Shown here: piece after piece, positions 43,071-53,465 of the stretch | Layout: each line of letters opens with the position of its first letter | Position numbering within the stretch: the stretch's first letter is position 1 | Origin: Forficula auricularia | Taxonomy: Eukaryota; Arthropoda; Insecta; Dermaptera; Forficulidae | Assembly: GCA_024734495.1 (NCBI GenBank) | Contig: JALMQS010000085.1 | Location: 24,247,077 to 24,311,076, forward strand | Length of the DNA stretch: 64,000 nt | Reading direction: 5' to 3' | Made by a program: the position numbers and the translations under genes | The notes under the pieces: model-generated | Told to the model about the DNA's origin: nothing | The model's database searches: none | What the model saw: only the letters and a program-made list of their open reading frames with translations

Positions 43071-44807
43071 CTAATTTCTTTCGCTGATCTTATTCAATAT
43101 TCCAGAATAATATCTGCTATTATTTTCTGTATCTACCTTGAAGTTCACAGTTCTTTCTAGATTTTTTCTTATAGATATAGATTCAAAGAATTTTCTTTTG
43201 AAAGTATTACTTTCAGCGTATAAAATTTTTGCGTCGTCAAATTTAAAATTATGAACCTTATCTACTGCATGTATGGCTAACGCCGACACAAGATTTCCAT
43301 GTATTACAGATTTCTCATGTTCTATCAATCTTGTCTTCAATTTTCTTTTGGTTTCACCAATATATATTTTTTCGCAGTCCTTACACTCTATCCTATATAC
43401 CACATTATTTCTTTCATTCTTTTCTAGCTTGTCTTTGTTGTTATAAAATTGTTTTAATGGTTTATTACATTTAAAACCTATTTTAATATTGTGTTTTTTA
43501 AAAACATTTTTTATTTTATCCGATATATATGGTATATATATAATAGAGTGTTTATAATTTACCTGATCAGTTCTAGAATCAGCGTTAAACCTTTTTTGTC
43601 TTTTTTTATAATATATATTTTCCACATATTCACAAAAATCATCCGGATAACCATTATGTGTAGCTTTACTTTTTATTTTTTCCATGTTCTTTCTTATATA
43701 ACTTGGGTGGCATATTTTGTGTATTCTGTCTATTTCATTGTAAATGGTATTGATCTTATGTGCCATTGGATTATCTGAATTATAATTTAACATTCTGAGA
43801 GACTTTGTTTTCTTCTCATATATGTCGGTCAACAATCCATTCCTTCTCTTCACTATTTTAATGTCCAAGAAACAGATCTCATTGTCCTTTTCTTTCTCTA
43901 CTGTAAAATTTATTTTTTTATTATATGTGTTAAAATACTGTAGAAATTCATCTACTCTTTGTTCAGGTACATATGCGAGACTGTCATCCATATAAACCAT
44001 GTAAAATATTATGTTGCTATGACTCACCATCACTTTTACAAAATCATCTACCATCAAATTTGCAAGTGTTGGGCTTAGGCATCCACCCATAGGCAAACCA
44101 GTTGTCTGCAGATAAATTTGTTCACCAAATGTGAAGTAATTATTATTCAGGCACAATTTAACACCCTCAATGAACGCATCATATGTCAAGCTAGTATGTA
44201 TATTTATCTCATTCCATCTATCACTGAGAATCTTTAAGATCAAGTCATGTGGCACCGAGTTGTACATATCCTGAATATCAAAAGACACAAATACATGGTC
44301 ATCTCTTAATTTAAATTTTTTTAATTTACCCACAATCTCCATGGAATTTTTCACTCTATGGTCATATGATATTATATTGTTGATTATATTTGCCAGATAT
44401 TTACTAAGTTTTTCAGTTGGCGAATTGACTGATGAAATAATAAGTCTCAATGGCATGCCCTCTTTATGTAATTTGGACAATGAGTATGCTCTACCCAAGC
44501 AAGTACAAGCAGTTTTTAATTTTGTACATATAGGCAAGTCTATCAATTCCTCATTGAAAAGATTTTTTACATATTTATTTATTTTATTTTCAATTTTAGT
44601 TGCAGGCATAGAGTTTATCTGCTCAAAAATTGACTTATTATTCAATATTTCCATCATTTTACTGTTATAATCATTACTATTTAATATAACCGTAGTATTT
44701 GATTTGTCACTCAATAGCACTTTAATTTCATTATTATGAGTTTTTAAAAAAAATTTTTGTTTCTTTAAAATTCTGTGAGATCTCCCCCTTCTCACATTTC
44801 CAATCAA
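43071..44807 (-). CDS. Penelope RT + GIY-YIG endonuclease
   Basis: 578 codons on the minus strand. Order: DKSNTTVIL (residues 34-42, the conserved DKG-like motif), LSKLHKEGMPLRLIIS (110-125), motif A FDIQDMYNSVP (176-186), motif B TGLPMGGCLSPTLAN (236-250), catalytic YMDD (272-275), then after a linker the GIY-YIG domain with YRIECKDCEKIYIGETKRKL (471-490) and RLIEH (493-497). The two catalytic aspartates and the CxxC inside the nuclease, typical of Penelope, are present. The ATG at 44807 is not the real start: the true N-terminus is in the overlapping frame 44734-45552, joined by a one-base shift in a T8 run. The enzyme copies its own RNA at a nicked target. The RT and nuclease frames themselves show no stop. 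Confidence 0.9.
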   Translation of the reverse strand: MIGNVRRGRSHRILKKQKFFLKTHNNEIKVLLSDKSNTTVILNSNDYNSKMMEILNNKSIFEQINSMPATKIENKINKYVKNLFNEELIDLPICTKLKTACTCLGRAYSLSKLHKEGMPLRLIISSVNSPTEKLSKYLANIINNIISYDHRVKNSMEIVGKLKKFKLRDDHVFVSFDIQDMYNSVPHDLILKILSDRWNEINIHTSLTYDAFIEGVKLCLNNNYFTFGEQIYLQTTGLPMGGCLSPTLANLMVDDFVKVMVSHSNIIFYMVYMDDSLAYVPEQRVDEFLQYFNTYNKKINFTVEKEKDNEICFLDIKIVKRRNGLLTDIYEKKTKSLRMLNYNSDNPMAHKINTIYNEIDRIHKICHPSYIRKNMEKIKSKATHNGYPDDFCEYVENIYYKKRQKRFNADSRTDQVNYKHSIIYIPYISDKIKNVFKKHNIKIGFKCNKPLKQFYNNKDKLEKNERNNVVYRIECKDCEKIYIGETKRKLKTRLIEHEKSVIHGNLVSALAIHAVDKVHNFKFDDAKILYAESNTFKRKFFESISIRKNLERTVNFKVDTENNSRYYSGILNKISERN

Positions 44808-45552
44808 ATGACGCTTTGTTTTGAATATGATTGTGTATTATATTAATCACATTGTTCCTGATGTCCTTGTTCATCTCTTCTTCCCTCACATCCAATAATG
44901 TTCTTTCAATGTCACCAATTAACTGGATTGTTGTTGGACCAATATCATTATTCAGGACCAGGCTGAAATTAGGTCCAAGTTTGAGTGTATTTTTCACATT
45001 TTCTGGTATTTCAACGTCACTGAGATTCACTAAATCACTGGGACCTTCTTCCGAAATTCTCATGACCACACATTTTTCATTCTTTAAAAAATTGAATTTC
45101 CTCATGACATTATCCAAGTCAGCACCATAGTACATCCTGTATTTCTGCTCTTGAATTAAATTCATCATATTATACATCTTTGGATTAGATCTTTTCTCTA
45201 TATATTTCCAATCTTTGTCTAAACTGTTATATAAGGCGCTACTCTTGCAATATGCACTCTTTATTTCAACTCTTACTAAAGCAATTTTTATATGCCATAA
45301 CTTGACTTTCATAGATTCATGCAAAGCATAGTTCCAATTCTTTTCTTTGTTGTTAAATAATTTATTCACTTTACCTTCTATAAAGGATGGTATCAGATTA
45401 CACTTGAGGCAGTTCTTCAAAAAAACAATTCTGCATTGGCATTTCGATACTTTCTTATAGATGCAATTTATGTTGTTATATTTTTTTAGAATATAAGGAC
45501 GTTTATTTCGTAAAAAATTGCATATCCTCTGTTGTTCAATAGTGACATCCAT
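44734..45552 (-). CDS. Penelope protein N-terminal part
   Basis: 272 codons starting at ATG 45552, rich in lysine and asparagine, with a CKCQCR...CLKC cysteine cluster at about residues 38-50 and a QEQKYRMYYGADLDN segment near 133-148. It corresponds to the N-terminal extension of Penelope proteins before the DKG motif. The last ~20 codons overlap the RT frame. Both frames translate the same homopolymer region similarly (KETKIFF here, KKQKFFL there), which points to a single-base indel or assembly error, or less likely a programmed shift. Joined length would be about 830 residues, normal for the family. Confidence 0.8.
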   Translation of the reverse strand: MDVTIEQQRICNFLRNKRPYILKKYNNINCIYKKVSKCQCRIVFLKNCLKCNLIPSFIEGKVNKLFNNKEKNWNYALHESMKVKLWHIKIALVRVEIKSAYCKSSALYNSLDKDWKYIEKRSNPKMYNMMNLIQEQKYRMYYGADLDNVMRKFNFLKNEKCVVMRISEEGPSDLVNLSDVEIPENVKNTLKLGPNFSLVLNNDIGPTTIQLIGDIERTLLDVREEEMNKDIRNNVINIIHNHIQNKASFDWKCEKGEISQNFKETKIFFKNS

Positions 45553-45623
45553 TGTGTTTCAAATCATATATTTTTTTTTTTTAAATTATTGTTGGTAATT
45601 ATCTTTTTTTACCTCTATATTAT

Positions 45624-45917
45624 ATTTATAAGATTGGATCTGAGAATTTTATTTATATTAATTTATTTATTTATTTTTCGAGGATCTTAATTCTCTTTTA
45701 GAATAGGTGTTGATTTTCTTTGTTTGCAAAAAATAATAACACAGTTATATTTTTCTCATTTATTTTATTTTATTGTTATATCAAAGGACGTTTCGACATA
45801 TACATTCATGTCATCATCAGCCTAAAAATAAAACCATCCTTTCATTATTTCCAATATCTATAATTTTATACACAAATGAACACATCACATCTTTTTTACA
45901 TTATTTACATTCTATCT
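45624..45917 (-). repeat. Penelope pseudo-LTR, 5' copy
   Basis: A direct repeat of 42437-42730 at an offset of 3,187 bp with no net length change. It is cut at CATTCTATCT (45917), where the plus-strand truncated element starts. Any transcript initiation signals for the element should be here; none can be pinpointed. Confidence 0.85.
45786..45821 (-). ncRNA. Hammerhead-ribozyme-like core in 5' pLTR
   Basis: The same core as 42599-42634 (CTGATGA, T, GACAT...ATGTC, GAAA, CGTC), unchanged. Two cores in one element in the same orientation would allow a transcript to be cut at both repeats. Confidence 0.7.
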
Positions 45918-46042
45918 AAGCCCAACACTTGCAAATTTGATGGTAGATGATTTTGTAAAAGTGATGGTGAGTCATAGCAACATAATATTTTACATGGTTT
46001 ATATGGATGACAGTCTCGCATATGTACCTGAACAAAGAGTAG

Positions 46043-46918
46043 ATGAATTTCTACAGTATTTTAACACATGAAAAAATAAATTTTACAGTAGAGAAAGAAA
46101 AGGACAATGAGATCTGTTTCTTGGACATTAAAATAGTGAAGAGAAGGAATGGATTGTTGACCGACATATATGAGAAGAAAACAAAGTCTCTCAGAATGTT
46201 AAATTATAATTCAGATAATCCAATGGCACATAAGATCAATACCATTTACAATGAAATAGACAGAATACACAAAATATGCCACCCAAGTTATATAAGAAAG
46301 AACATGGAAAAACTAAAAAATAAAGCTACACATAATGGTTATCCGGATGATTTTTGTGAATATGTGGAAAATATATATTATAAAAAAAGACAAAAAAGGT
46401 TTAACGCTGATTCTAGAACTGATCAGGTAAATTATAAACACTCTATTATATATATACCATATATATCGGATAAAATAAAAAATGTTTTTAAAAAACACAA
46501 TATTAAAATAGGTTTTAAATGTAATAAGCCATTAAAACAATTTTATAACAACAAAGACAAGCTAGAAAAGAATGAAAGAAATAACGTGGTATATAGGATA
46601 GAGTGTAAGGACTGCGAAAAAATATATATTGGTGAAACCAAAAGAAAATTGAAGACAAGATTGATAGAACATGAGAAATCTGTAATACATGGAAATCTTG
46701 TGTCGGCGTTAGCCATACATGCAGTAGATAAGGTTCATAATTTTAAATTTGACGACGCAAAAATTTTATACGCTGAAAGTAATACTTTCAAAAGAAAATT
46801 CTTTGAATCTATATCTATAAGAAAAAATCTAGAAAGAACTGTGAACTTCAAGGTAGATACAGAAAATAATAGCAGATATTATTCTGGAATATTGAATAAG
46901 ATCAGCGAAAGAAATTAG
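46043..46918 (+). pseudogene. Truncated Penelope RT-GIY-YIG copy
   Basis: From codon 12 (KINFTVEKEKDNE) to the stop this matches the minus-strand element through the GIY-YIG domain, which is complete (YRIECKDCEKIYIGETKRKL, RLIEH). The upstream part, including the YMDD motif at about 46000, is in another frame because of a ~4-base deletion at 46064-46072. The first 11 codons of the open frame are spurious. RT motifs before B are absent, so it cannot encode an active enzyme. Confidence 0.85.
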
Positions 46919-47354
46919 TATTGTGATGGGTTTTTTGTTTATTTTTTTTCCGTGTGTGGACAGAAGGACATTTTAATGTTTTTTGATTAAATTTTAGAAT
47001 ATTAGGGGGATAGTGGAAGGTTTTTTGGGTTGGCAATACATTTTAGGGGATTTAATGTTTCGGGATGTGTATTCACTGGTGCTTTGTGTGTTGAAAATTG
47101 GAGTTCTTTGTGTTATCGTATAGATCATTAAAAAGTAAAAATAGAGAAAAGAAATAATTGATAACCTGTGATATGTATTCAGATGAATCAGAATGTGATT
47201 TGATTGGATCAAATAAATTTAAGATTGTTCAAGGTATGTTTGATGCTTTTTTTGATGTAAGATAGAATGTAAATAATGTAAAAAAGATGTGATGTGTTCA
47301 TTTGTGTATAAAATTATAGATATTGGAAATAATGAAAGGATGGTTTTATTTTTA

Positions 47355-47391
47355 GGCTGATGATGACATGAATGTATATGTCGAAACGTCC
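47355..47391 (+). ncRNA. Hammerhead-ribozyme-like core (plus copy)
   Basis: Plus strand: GG, CTGATGA (47357-47363), T, GACAT, loop, ATGTC, GAAA, CGTCC. Identical to the cores in the minus-strand pLTRs. The flanking GG and CC could form a two-pair stem I. Confidence 0.7.
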
Positions 47392-47572
47392 TTTGATATA
47401 ACAATAAAATAAAATAAATGAGAAAAATATAACTGTGTTATTATTTTTTGCAAACAAAGAAAATCAACACCTATTCTAAAAGAGAATTAAGATCCTCGAA
47501 AAATAAATAAATAAACTAATTATTAATAATTGATTGTTTTATAATATCTATTAACTTCATATTTTTAAAAAT

Positions 47573-47772
47573 TGGGGGGTCGATAGGCTAGTCGGTAGCG
47601 CGTGACAGCGAGCTAACCAGGAGACCCGGGTTCGAATCCGACTCGAGGCAGCCAGCCAAAATCTGACCCCCGGGGGTAGAGACAAATTTTAAAAAATATA
47701 TCTAGTATCGTAATTAGGCTTATGGCTAGAAGGGCCGAAAAGCAAGCCAAAAAAAAAAAAAAAAAAAAAAAA
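47573..47772 (+). mobile_element. tRNA-derived SINE (plus strand)
   Basis: A-box-like TAGGCTAGTCGGTAGCGCG, B box GGGTTCGAATCC (47628-47639), body CCAAAATCTGACCCCCGGGG...TTATGGCTAGAAGGGCCG, and a poly-A tail of about 22 at 47750-47772. Same family as 38699-38888. The long clean tail suggests a recent insertion beside the Penelope pair. Confidence 0.8.
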
Positions 47773-47779
47773 ATATTTT

Positions 47780-49270
47780 TAAAAATTGATTCAAATGAGT
47801 TATTACCGTTTTTCAATTTAGACTTCATATAAAGAATACCCTTTAAAATAAAAATATTCTAATAAAATAATTTCCTATAAAATATCAACGAAATAACATA
47901 TAGATATTAAATTTCAATAAATCTGATTGATTATGTAATAAGAAAAAAATAAAACTTTTCCCTATTTCTAGTTGATTCTTTTCCTGGAGAGAGGAAATTG
48001 AATCTTCTCATAAAATTTCATTTAAACTAGAAAATTCTTTAAAAAGATGCTATTTTTTATATTAAAAAGGTATTATGGACCTCCAAATAGATGAAATCGA
48101 TAAAATAAAATTGATTTCTATATCATTTTATCATTTATAATTCTTTTGGTTTGTTATATCGAGAAGATGTTTAGCGACCAGAGATACATTATTTGTTATT
48201 GATTCAAGTCCATTCATTCTACATACAATATTGTAATATCTTTTAACTCGTAAACTATTGATTTTAGACTATTTCACTCACTTTTCTGTTGGGAATTATT
48301 TCTTCTTTATATAAAGATCATTGTATAAATTTGTGTACCTGGTGTAAGGGTTAGGTGGTAATGGTGAAATTTATGTGGAACGTTAGATAATACTCCCTAT
48401 AAAACTCATGTCCCCTCCCCCACCTAGAAAAATAGAAACTCCATTATTACGAGGCATCACTTATGAATTTCTAATTAAATTATTTCGTTACTTCCAAAAT
48501 TTGTCATTTTTACTAAAAAGTTAGTTGATCTCTAATCGGATTACCGAAATTTAAAACTTGTGGTGGCTAATCAGCTGGTCAGCTACCCCCCCCCCCCCCC
48601 CCCCCCCCATAGGAAAAAATCGATAACTAAGCCAATGAGAACTGATTAGATTTGGGAGCTCCTTTGAGATTTTAATCCGTTTCTATAGTAAAAAATAAAA
48701 ATAATCCAACAGGTGTGTTTTGTATTATTCACTGAATCTGCAAACAATATTGAATGGGTACAGTACGTTGGAGGGGGATAAGAGAAACGACCGCAGCGTT
48801 GTAGGCGGTTGAATTTGGCAAATTTGCCTCTGCATTTTCCTCTAATAACATTGAATACAAATGAAAAATGGGTATTTCGATTTATGTAGTGAATTGTAAA
48901 AATACAAAGAAAAATAGTGATTCTAAATTTTATAGACTTCCAATTGCTAAACATAAATTAATTCAAAGGCAAAAAATAATCTAATTTTAATGATAAAAAT
49001 TCAGACTTTGCTACTTAAATATATTCCTGTAAAACAACGTTTTGAACAATTTGGTTTTTTATTCGCTTAATTATAATTTAATTCATTTTTCTTTTGTAAT
49101 TACACCACATAACTCTTTTAAAAATTAAAATAAAATTCTTCACACTTCAACACTACTTCTAAATTCAGAAATTCAAGTTTTTATTTACTTTGTGTAAGCC
49201 ACCATACATAACCTCAAATATACCTCGAACGATAAAAATATAATAATATTGATAGTTACTTACGTATATA
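47780..49270. other. AT-rich spacer with poly-C tract
   Basis: A pure C run of about 22 at 48586-48608. 48660-48730 shares GATTTTAATCCGTTTCTATA and CAGGTGTGTTTTGT with the flanks of the TACCATAC elements at 52300 and 53690/54385. No gene supported. Confidence 0.4.
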
Positions 49271-50245
49271 TTTTACTTCGCCGTACAGGGTATGGTCAAG
49301 TATTGTAATCGTGTTTGAAAAAAGTAGTTTTTTTCCTTCTTTTTTCGAAATATCTCAAAAACGGCTGAAACTATTTTAATTAAAAAAATTGAGCGAAACC
49401 ATGGCATTTCGTTCTACAAAAAAGCTCTAATAAGTGAACATCGAAAATATTATATTTTTTTGTTTTGTCAAAATGTCTGTTAGTCTGGTTGTCTGGTTGT
49501 CTGTTAGTCTGTGAGTTACCAAATTTTTGTGGACGAGCTAGCTCAAAAACTAGTATGAATATCGAAACCAAATTTAACACGTAACTTTGGTCCATTGAGA
49601 TTAAGAGCTGATTAGATTTTGGTGCACATCGACCCAAAATTAAGGGGGGAGGAGGGGTGGTTATAAATTAAAAATCTAGGCCAATTGAGCAAACTCAACC
49701 AAATTTTGCAATGGCGGATCCAGGAGGGAGGGAGGGGGAGACGCCCCCCCTCCCATAGAGGCCCGTGCCTGGCAAAAAAATTTGTAAAAAAAAAACTTTT
49801 TTTTTTTTTTTTAAATTTTAAAATTGAAAATAAAGTTCTATATGTGTGTATGTGTGTGTGCGCCCCCCCCCCCCCCCGCTTGGACAATTCGATCGCGACA
49901 CACTTCCGAGATAAAAAGTATATCTTATATACATCGGGCACCTTAATACATTCTCCCCCCCCCCCCCCCCCATAAAAAATTCCTGGATCCGCCCTTGATT
50001 TTGGATACATAATCAGTGGACCCCCAGAAGTCTAAAAATGCAAAAACTAACCGCCTAAAATGGGGGTGATGGGAGTAGGGTCAAAAAATAAAAATATAGG
50101 CTCTTCTGCCAAACTCAACCAAATTTTGTATACATAAACAGTGGGCCCCCAGGAGTCTAAAAATGAAAACACTAACCCCCCTCCCCTACATGTTATAAAT
50201 AATTGTATTAAATATTAAATATAAGTGAGGGGCCAGGTTGTATGG
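49271..50245 (-). mobile_element. TACCATAC element, copy C (interrupted)
   Basis: Ends ATTTTACTTCGCCGTACAGGG at 49271 and CCAGGTTGTATGGTAGTCAA near 50245. The minus-strand interior matches the family (CGAGCTAGCTCAAAAACTAG, CAAAATGTCTGTTAGTCTG, CCCAAAATTAAGGGGGG). The CCAAATTTTGTATACATAA block appears twice, so part of the element is duplicated. A second MITE inserted at 49709-49997. Confidence 0.65.
49709..49997. mobile_element. MITE with GGCGGATCCAGG ends
   Basis: Inverted termini CAATGGCGGATCCAGG and CCTGGATCCGCCCTTG. ATTTTG flanks it on both sides, and uninterrupted copies of the host element confirm the empty site (CCAAATTTTGTATACATAA). The interior is C-run rich (49862-49877, 49955-49970). 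Open frames here are artefacts of these runs. Confidence 0.75.
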
Positions 50246-50599
50246 TAGTCAAAGTGCATTGGGCACATCAGAACACGTCAGCTTATATTTATTCAATCCT
50301 GGTAATCAATAATTCTCATCACATTTCAAATAAAGTTCACAAAGTAGCTTAAATAATTTCTTCACTAGTTTATAACATTAATCAAATACAAATAAATGAG
50401 GCAAAAGTACCTATTTAGAACCACCAGACGGTGATACCAATCATGCGCCCAGCCAATAACGAGTCTTGAAAAAGTTCACTTTTTCTTCCAATTTATTTTT
50501 ATATGTTTTGAATAAAGATCGTGGGTCTTTATTATTATTTCTTTGAAGTGCCCTTTATGAATGTATTACAATAATATAAATATCTTAGAGTCTTGTATA

Positions 50600-51000
50600 G
50601 TTTATTTGTATGGGTAGGTATAGAGAGGGAGTAGATGGTAGGTATTTTTATTACATGTATCAAGCAGGTTGGTTGGAGTGGCTGAGTGAGGGTGGATGGT
50701 CGAGAAGTATGGGAAGAAGATTTTGGCGCCGTTTTGTTGAGGGGTGTTTAGGGACAGGTGCTCGGGTGAGATTTGGCGGCATCTTCTTGACCGGTGGCAG
50801 CTGCAAGCCAGGCTGCTGCGGCCGCCAGCTGCTCTGCATCCCTTTTCATCTCGCTGGCCTGGCCGAGGAGCCGAGCCAAGGGGCAGCAACCACGCACCAC
50901 CACCAAAAAGCAACAATAACAACAAAGAAAATTCAACTCGAACTAACAGGTGGACGGACAAGACAATTTTGTGGTCAATCAATTCTAATGGCGAAAATTA
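50600..51000. other. GC-richer island, possible exon
   Basis: This ~400-bp stretch is clearly richer in G and C than the window, with long overlapping frames on both strands. The most protein-like is the minus frame at 50748-50936, whose second half reads QASEMKRDAEQLAAAAAWLA then ATGQEDAAKS before a stop. It is alanine-rich and amphipathic. An AG precedes it (CTCGGCCAG on the minus strand) but the pyrimidine tract is weak. CAACAATAACAACAA and CACCACCACC runs also occur. It could be an exon or a promoter-proximal leader of a host gene; I cannot decide. Confidence 0.3.
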
Positions 51001-51089
51001 AAATTAAAATCGGCCATATGCGAGTTGGACTCCGGATTCCGAACGTTATATCTATCAGTGTATTCTTCGTATAAATTGATTCATTAAAC

Positions 51090-51531
51090 CAGTGCTTCCC
51101 TACCTTTTTGATGCAACGGCTCCCTAAATCAGAAAAATAATCCGCTGACCCCCGAAAAAAAACCATATATTTTAGTTGTAAAATTTTATATTTCATATGT
51201 TTATATTTATCACAAAGAGATTTTAAAAATAAAATAAGAAAAAGCATACACAACATGATGCTCACAAAACAATTTAATGAGATGGTTGGGGTTGCATGTT
51301 TGTACATAACAAATCAATATCTGATTCAATTGCAGAAATGCTAACTCGCAAGGAATCTTCTAAAGCCTTCGTAGAAAGGCATGATCTGTGCTTATTTTTG
51401 ATTATTTATTAAAAATAATAACGAAAATGCTGTTTTTGAGATTTTAAAATTGTTAATAGTTAAATATTTGTACTTTCAATTTTAGAGGACCCCCGTGGAA
51501 AACCCGCAGACCTCAGGGTTGGGAAGCACTG
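51090..51531. mobile_element. hAT MITE (CAGTGCTTCCC ends)
   Basis: Termini CAGTGCTTCCCTACC and GGGTTGGGAAGCACTG are inverted with one mismatch. Flanks CATTAAAC and CAATAAAC are an 8-bp duplication with one change. Near the ends GCTGACCCCCGAAAAA and GGACCCCCGTGGAAAA mirror each other in sense. No transposase. Confidence 0.8.
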
Positions 51532-51539
51532 CAATAAAC

Positions 51540-52330
51540 AATTTGAATTTAAATAGTCTTTAATTTTAGAAACAAGGGGGGGGGTAAAAAAGTGAAATCA
51601 AATAATACCTAGATATATTTTGGGTAATAATTAAAAATGTTTCCCAATTCCTGTTTTAAGCCCATAACCCTAAGATTTGCTCCCTCCTGAATTCCTCCCT
51701 TCATAAATACATAATGTGACAGTTTTACAGGTGCTTTTAAGAGAGTGAACAACTTAACAGTCGCATACATCAGATGGTTCTATAAGATTGCATGAAAAAT
51801 TATTCTTTGATCCGCAGATTTCACACCTTAATTGACTAAACAAGCATCAAACGAGTATAGTTTTTCTGCTGGCAGCATTCATTCCGACTTGATTTATCCT
51901 TACAAATGATCAGTAATCTCCATATAGCGATGTTATAATATGAAAATAATAAATATTGTATATTGAAATTTCATTTCTATTGAAATTATTATTGCGTTCA
52001 AATTACGATTCGATCATAATACAACACTGTTTCGCTAGAATTCGGCTAAAATTGTGCTTTATCAAAAATTGGAGCCCCTCACGGTTTTTCTGATACAATC
52101 ACGGAGGTATTTTTCTCTGCCCGAAGCTAATCCAAAATTCTCTCAATAAACTCCATTTTTATATATCTTTTATTACGATTAGGTACTTGTTTTTAAAAAA
52201 TAAAACATCACTAATATCACTTCTTTATATTAGAAAAACTCTTTCATAATATTTGAAATATCAAAATCGACATTTGGCATTTATAAAGCAAAACATGTGC
52301 ATAATGGAAAACACACCTGTTTGATTGTTT
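51540..52330. other. AT-rich spacer
   Basis: A G8 run near 51575. Nothing supported as a gene or as a repeat family. Confidence 0.35.
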
Positions 52331-52336
52331 ATTATT

Positions 52337-53133
52337 TTTATTTTACCATATAGGTCTACAAAAAAGCCCTAATAAGTGAACATCAAAAAAATTATATTTT
52401 TCGAGATAATAATTGTTTTTGTGAAAATGTCTGTTAGTCTGTGCGTTACCAAATTTTTGTGGACGAGCGAGCTCAAAAGCTAGTGTGAATATCAAAACTA
52501 AATTTCACACGCAGTTTTGGTGCATTGAGATTAAGATCTGATTAGATTTTGGTGCATATTGACCCAAAGTTAAGGGGGGGGGGGGATTAAAATTTTAAAT
52601 TAAAAATATTTTTAAACTAAAAAAAAAACAAGAAAAATTAAATATAGGTACTATAAAATGAAATTTTATTAACGGAAACATTTTTTTTCTGGCGCCAAAA
52701 TTTATTGCAAAATTATTTTTTACATTAATCAAGTACTTTACGGTAGATCCTAAATTTTACGCAGCTATGAAGAAGAGCTGTCAAATGGATAGCCTATATT
52801 CAGGCGTGTGGGGCGTACTTGAAATTTTAACTAAATCTGACCCATTAGGGCGGGGGGGGGTTGCTTTTTCCCATTAGCGACTGGGTTATAGCTCTGCCTT
52901 TCGTAAAAAATAGGAAATATTGACATTGGGATTGTCCTGAGGGGGTGGGGGTAAAAAAATCTAGGCACTTGGACCAAACTCAACCAAATTTTGTATACAT
53001 AATCAGTGGGCCCTCGGAAATCTAAAATTCAAAAACTAATCTCCAGAAATGGGAGGAGGACAAGGTTGTAGGGTCAAAAAATGAAAATCTAGGCCCTTAT
53101 ACCAAACTCAGCCTGAAGTGTATGGTAAAGTCA
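52337..53133 (-). mobile_element. TACCATAC element, copy D
   Basis: Left end TTTATTTTACCATATAGG, right end GTGTATGGTAAAGTCAAG. The minus-strand interior has all family landmarks (AAATGTCTGTTAGTCTGTGC, GACGAGCGAGCTC, a G10 run at 52576, ATACATAATCAGTGGGCCC). Sequence just outside both ends (AACACACCTGTTTGATTG; GATGGCCACATCAGAAC) matches that beside copy E, so flanks are shared and the mobile unit may be larger than the TACCATAC ends suggest. Confidence 0.6.
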
Positions 53134-53289
53134 AGTGGATGGCCACATCAGAACGGGTCAATTTATTTACTATAAAAACGGATTAAAATCTCTAAAAAAA
53201 ATTCAAAAAAATGGCATTTCATAAAAATAATTTTGAATTTTTTTAACAGGAAGATCTGGATCTATAAAGTCCAAAATCTAATTATTTAA

Positions 53290-53465
53290 TAACTTTTAAG
53301 GAGTTAGGTGTTGGTTCTAGGTGAAACATTTTAATATAATAATAACACTTGAGCAAGATGCGAGGTAGGTTTCACAAAAAAGAAATAAAACAAAATTTGA
53401 GTTTTGAATTCGATATATTTCGGGGTGCCCGAAATATATCGAATACATTCGAATTTCTAGAACCT
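53290..53465. repeat. GTGAAACATT foldback copy with CCCGAAATATATCG palindrome
   Basis: AAGGAGTTAGGTGTTGGTTC then TAGGTGAAACATTTTAATAT and AGGTAGGTTTCACAAAAA are as at 17350-17490. A perfect palindrome CGATATATTTCGGG GTG CCCGAAATATATCG follows at 53412-53442. CCCGAAATATAT is the second half of the hammerhead-like motif at 13131-13160, so the palindrome appears to be two ribozyme halves joined head to head. Confidence 0.55.

Larger units (their letters stand above)
42437..45917 (-). mobile_element. Penelope-like retroelement, nearly full length
   Basis: On the minus strand the order is repeat copy (45917-45624), 71-nt leader, N-terminal coding part (45552-44734), reverse transcriptase plus GIY-YIG part (44807-43071), 3' UTR and second repeat copy (42730-42437). 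The two 294-bp repeats have the same orientation and differ at few sites. Both hold a minimal hammerhead-like core. This is the pLTR arrangement of endonuclease-bearing Penelope-like elements. It ends at 45917, where the inverted truncated copy begins. One single-base frameshift in a T8 run (minus strand) is the only clear coding defect. Confidence 0.9.
45918..47515 (+). mobile_element. Penelope-like element, 5'-truncated inverted copy
   Basis: It starts inside reverse transcriptase motif B (LSPTLANLMV) at 45917/45918 and continues through RT, GIY-YIG, 3' UTR and a pLTR with core at 47355-47391, ending near 47513. The junction shares only a few bases (CT/TAAG) with the neighbouring minus-strand copy. 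The sequence is nearly identical to the minus copy, with scattered differences (for example KLKN for KIKS), so both insertions are young or arose together. Confidence 0.85.

Noticed and set aside
42778..43160. Short plus-strand frames rich in I, S and T
   Set aside because: They lie in the 3' UTR of the minus-strand Penelope element and repeat in the inverted copy at 46994-47404.
43491..43778. Plus-strand frames of 60-110 codons at 43491-43778, 44341-44670 and 44831-45130 (and minus frames in 46313-47404)
   Set aside because: They are antisense shadows of the Penelope coding and UTR regions, and mirror each other in the two inverted copies.
49612..50010. Frames with proline or glycine runs on both strands
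   Set aside because: Translation of C and G homopolymers inside a MITE and a TACCATAC element; no conserved domain.
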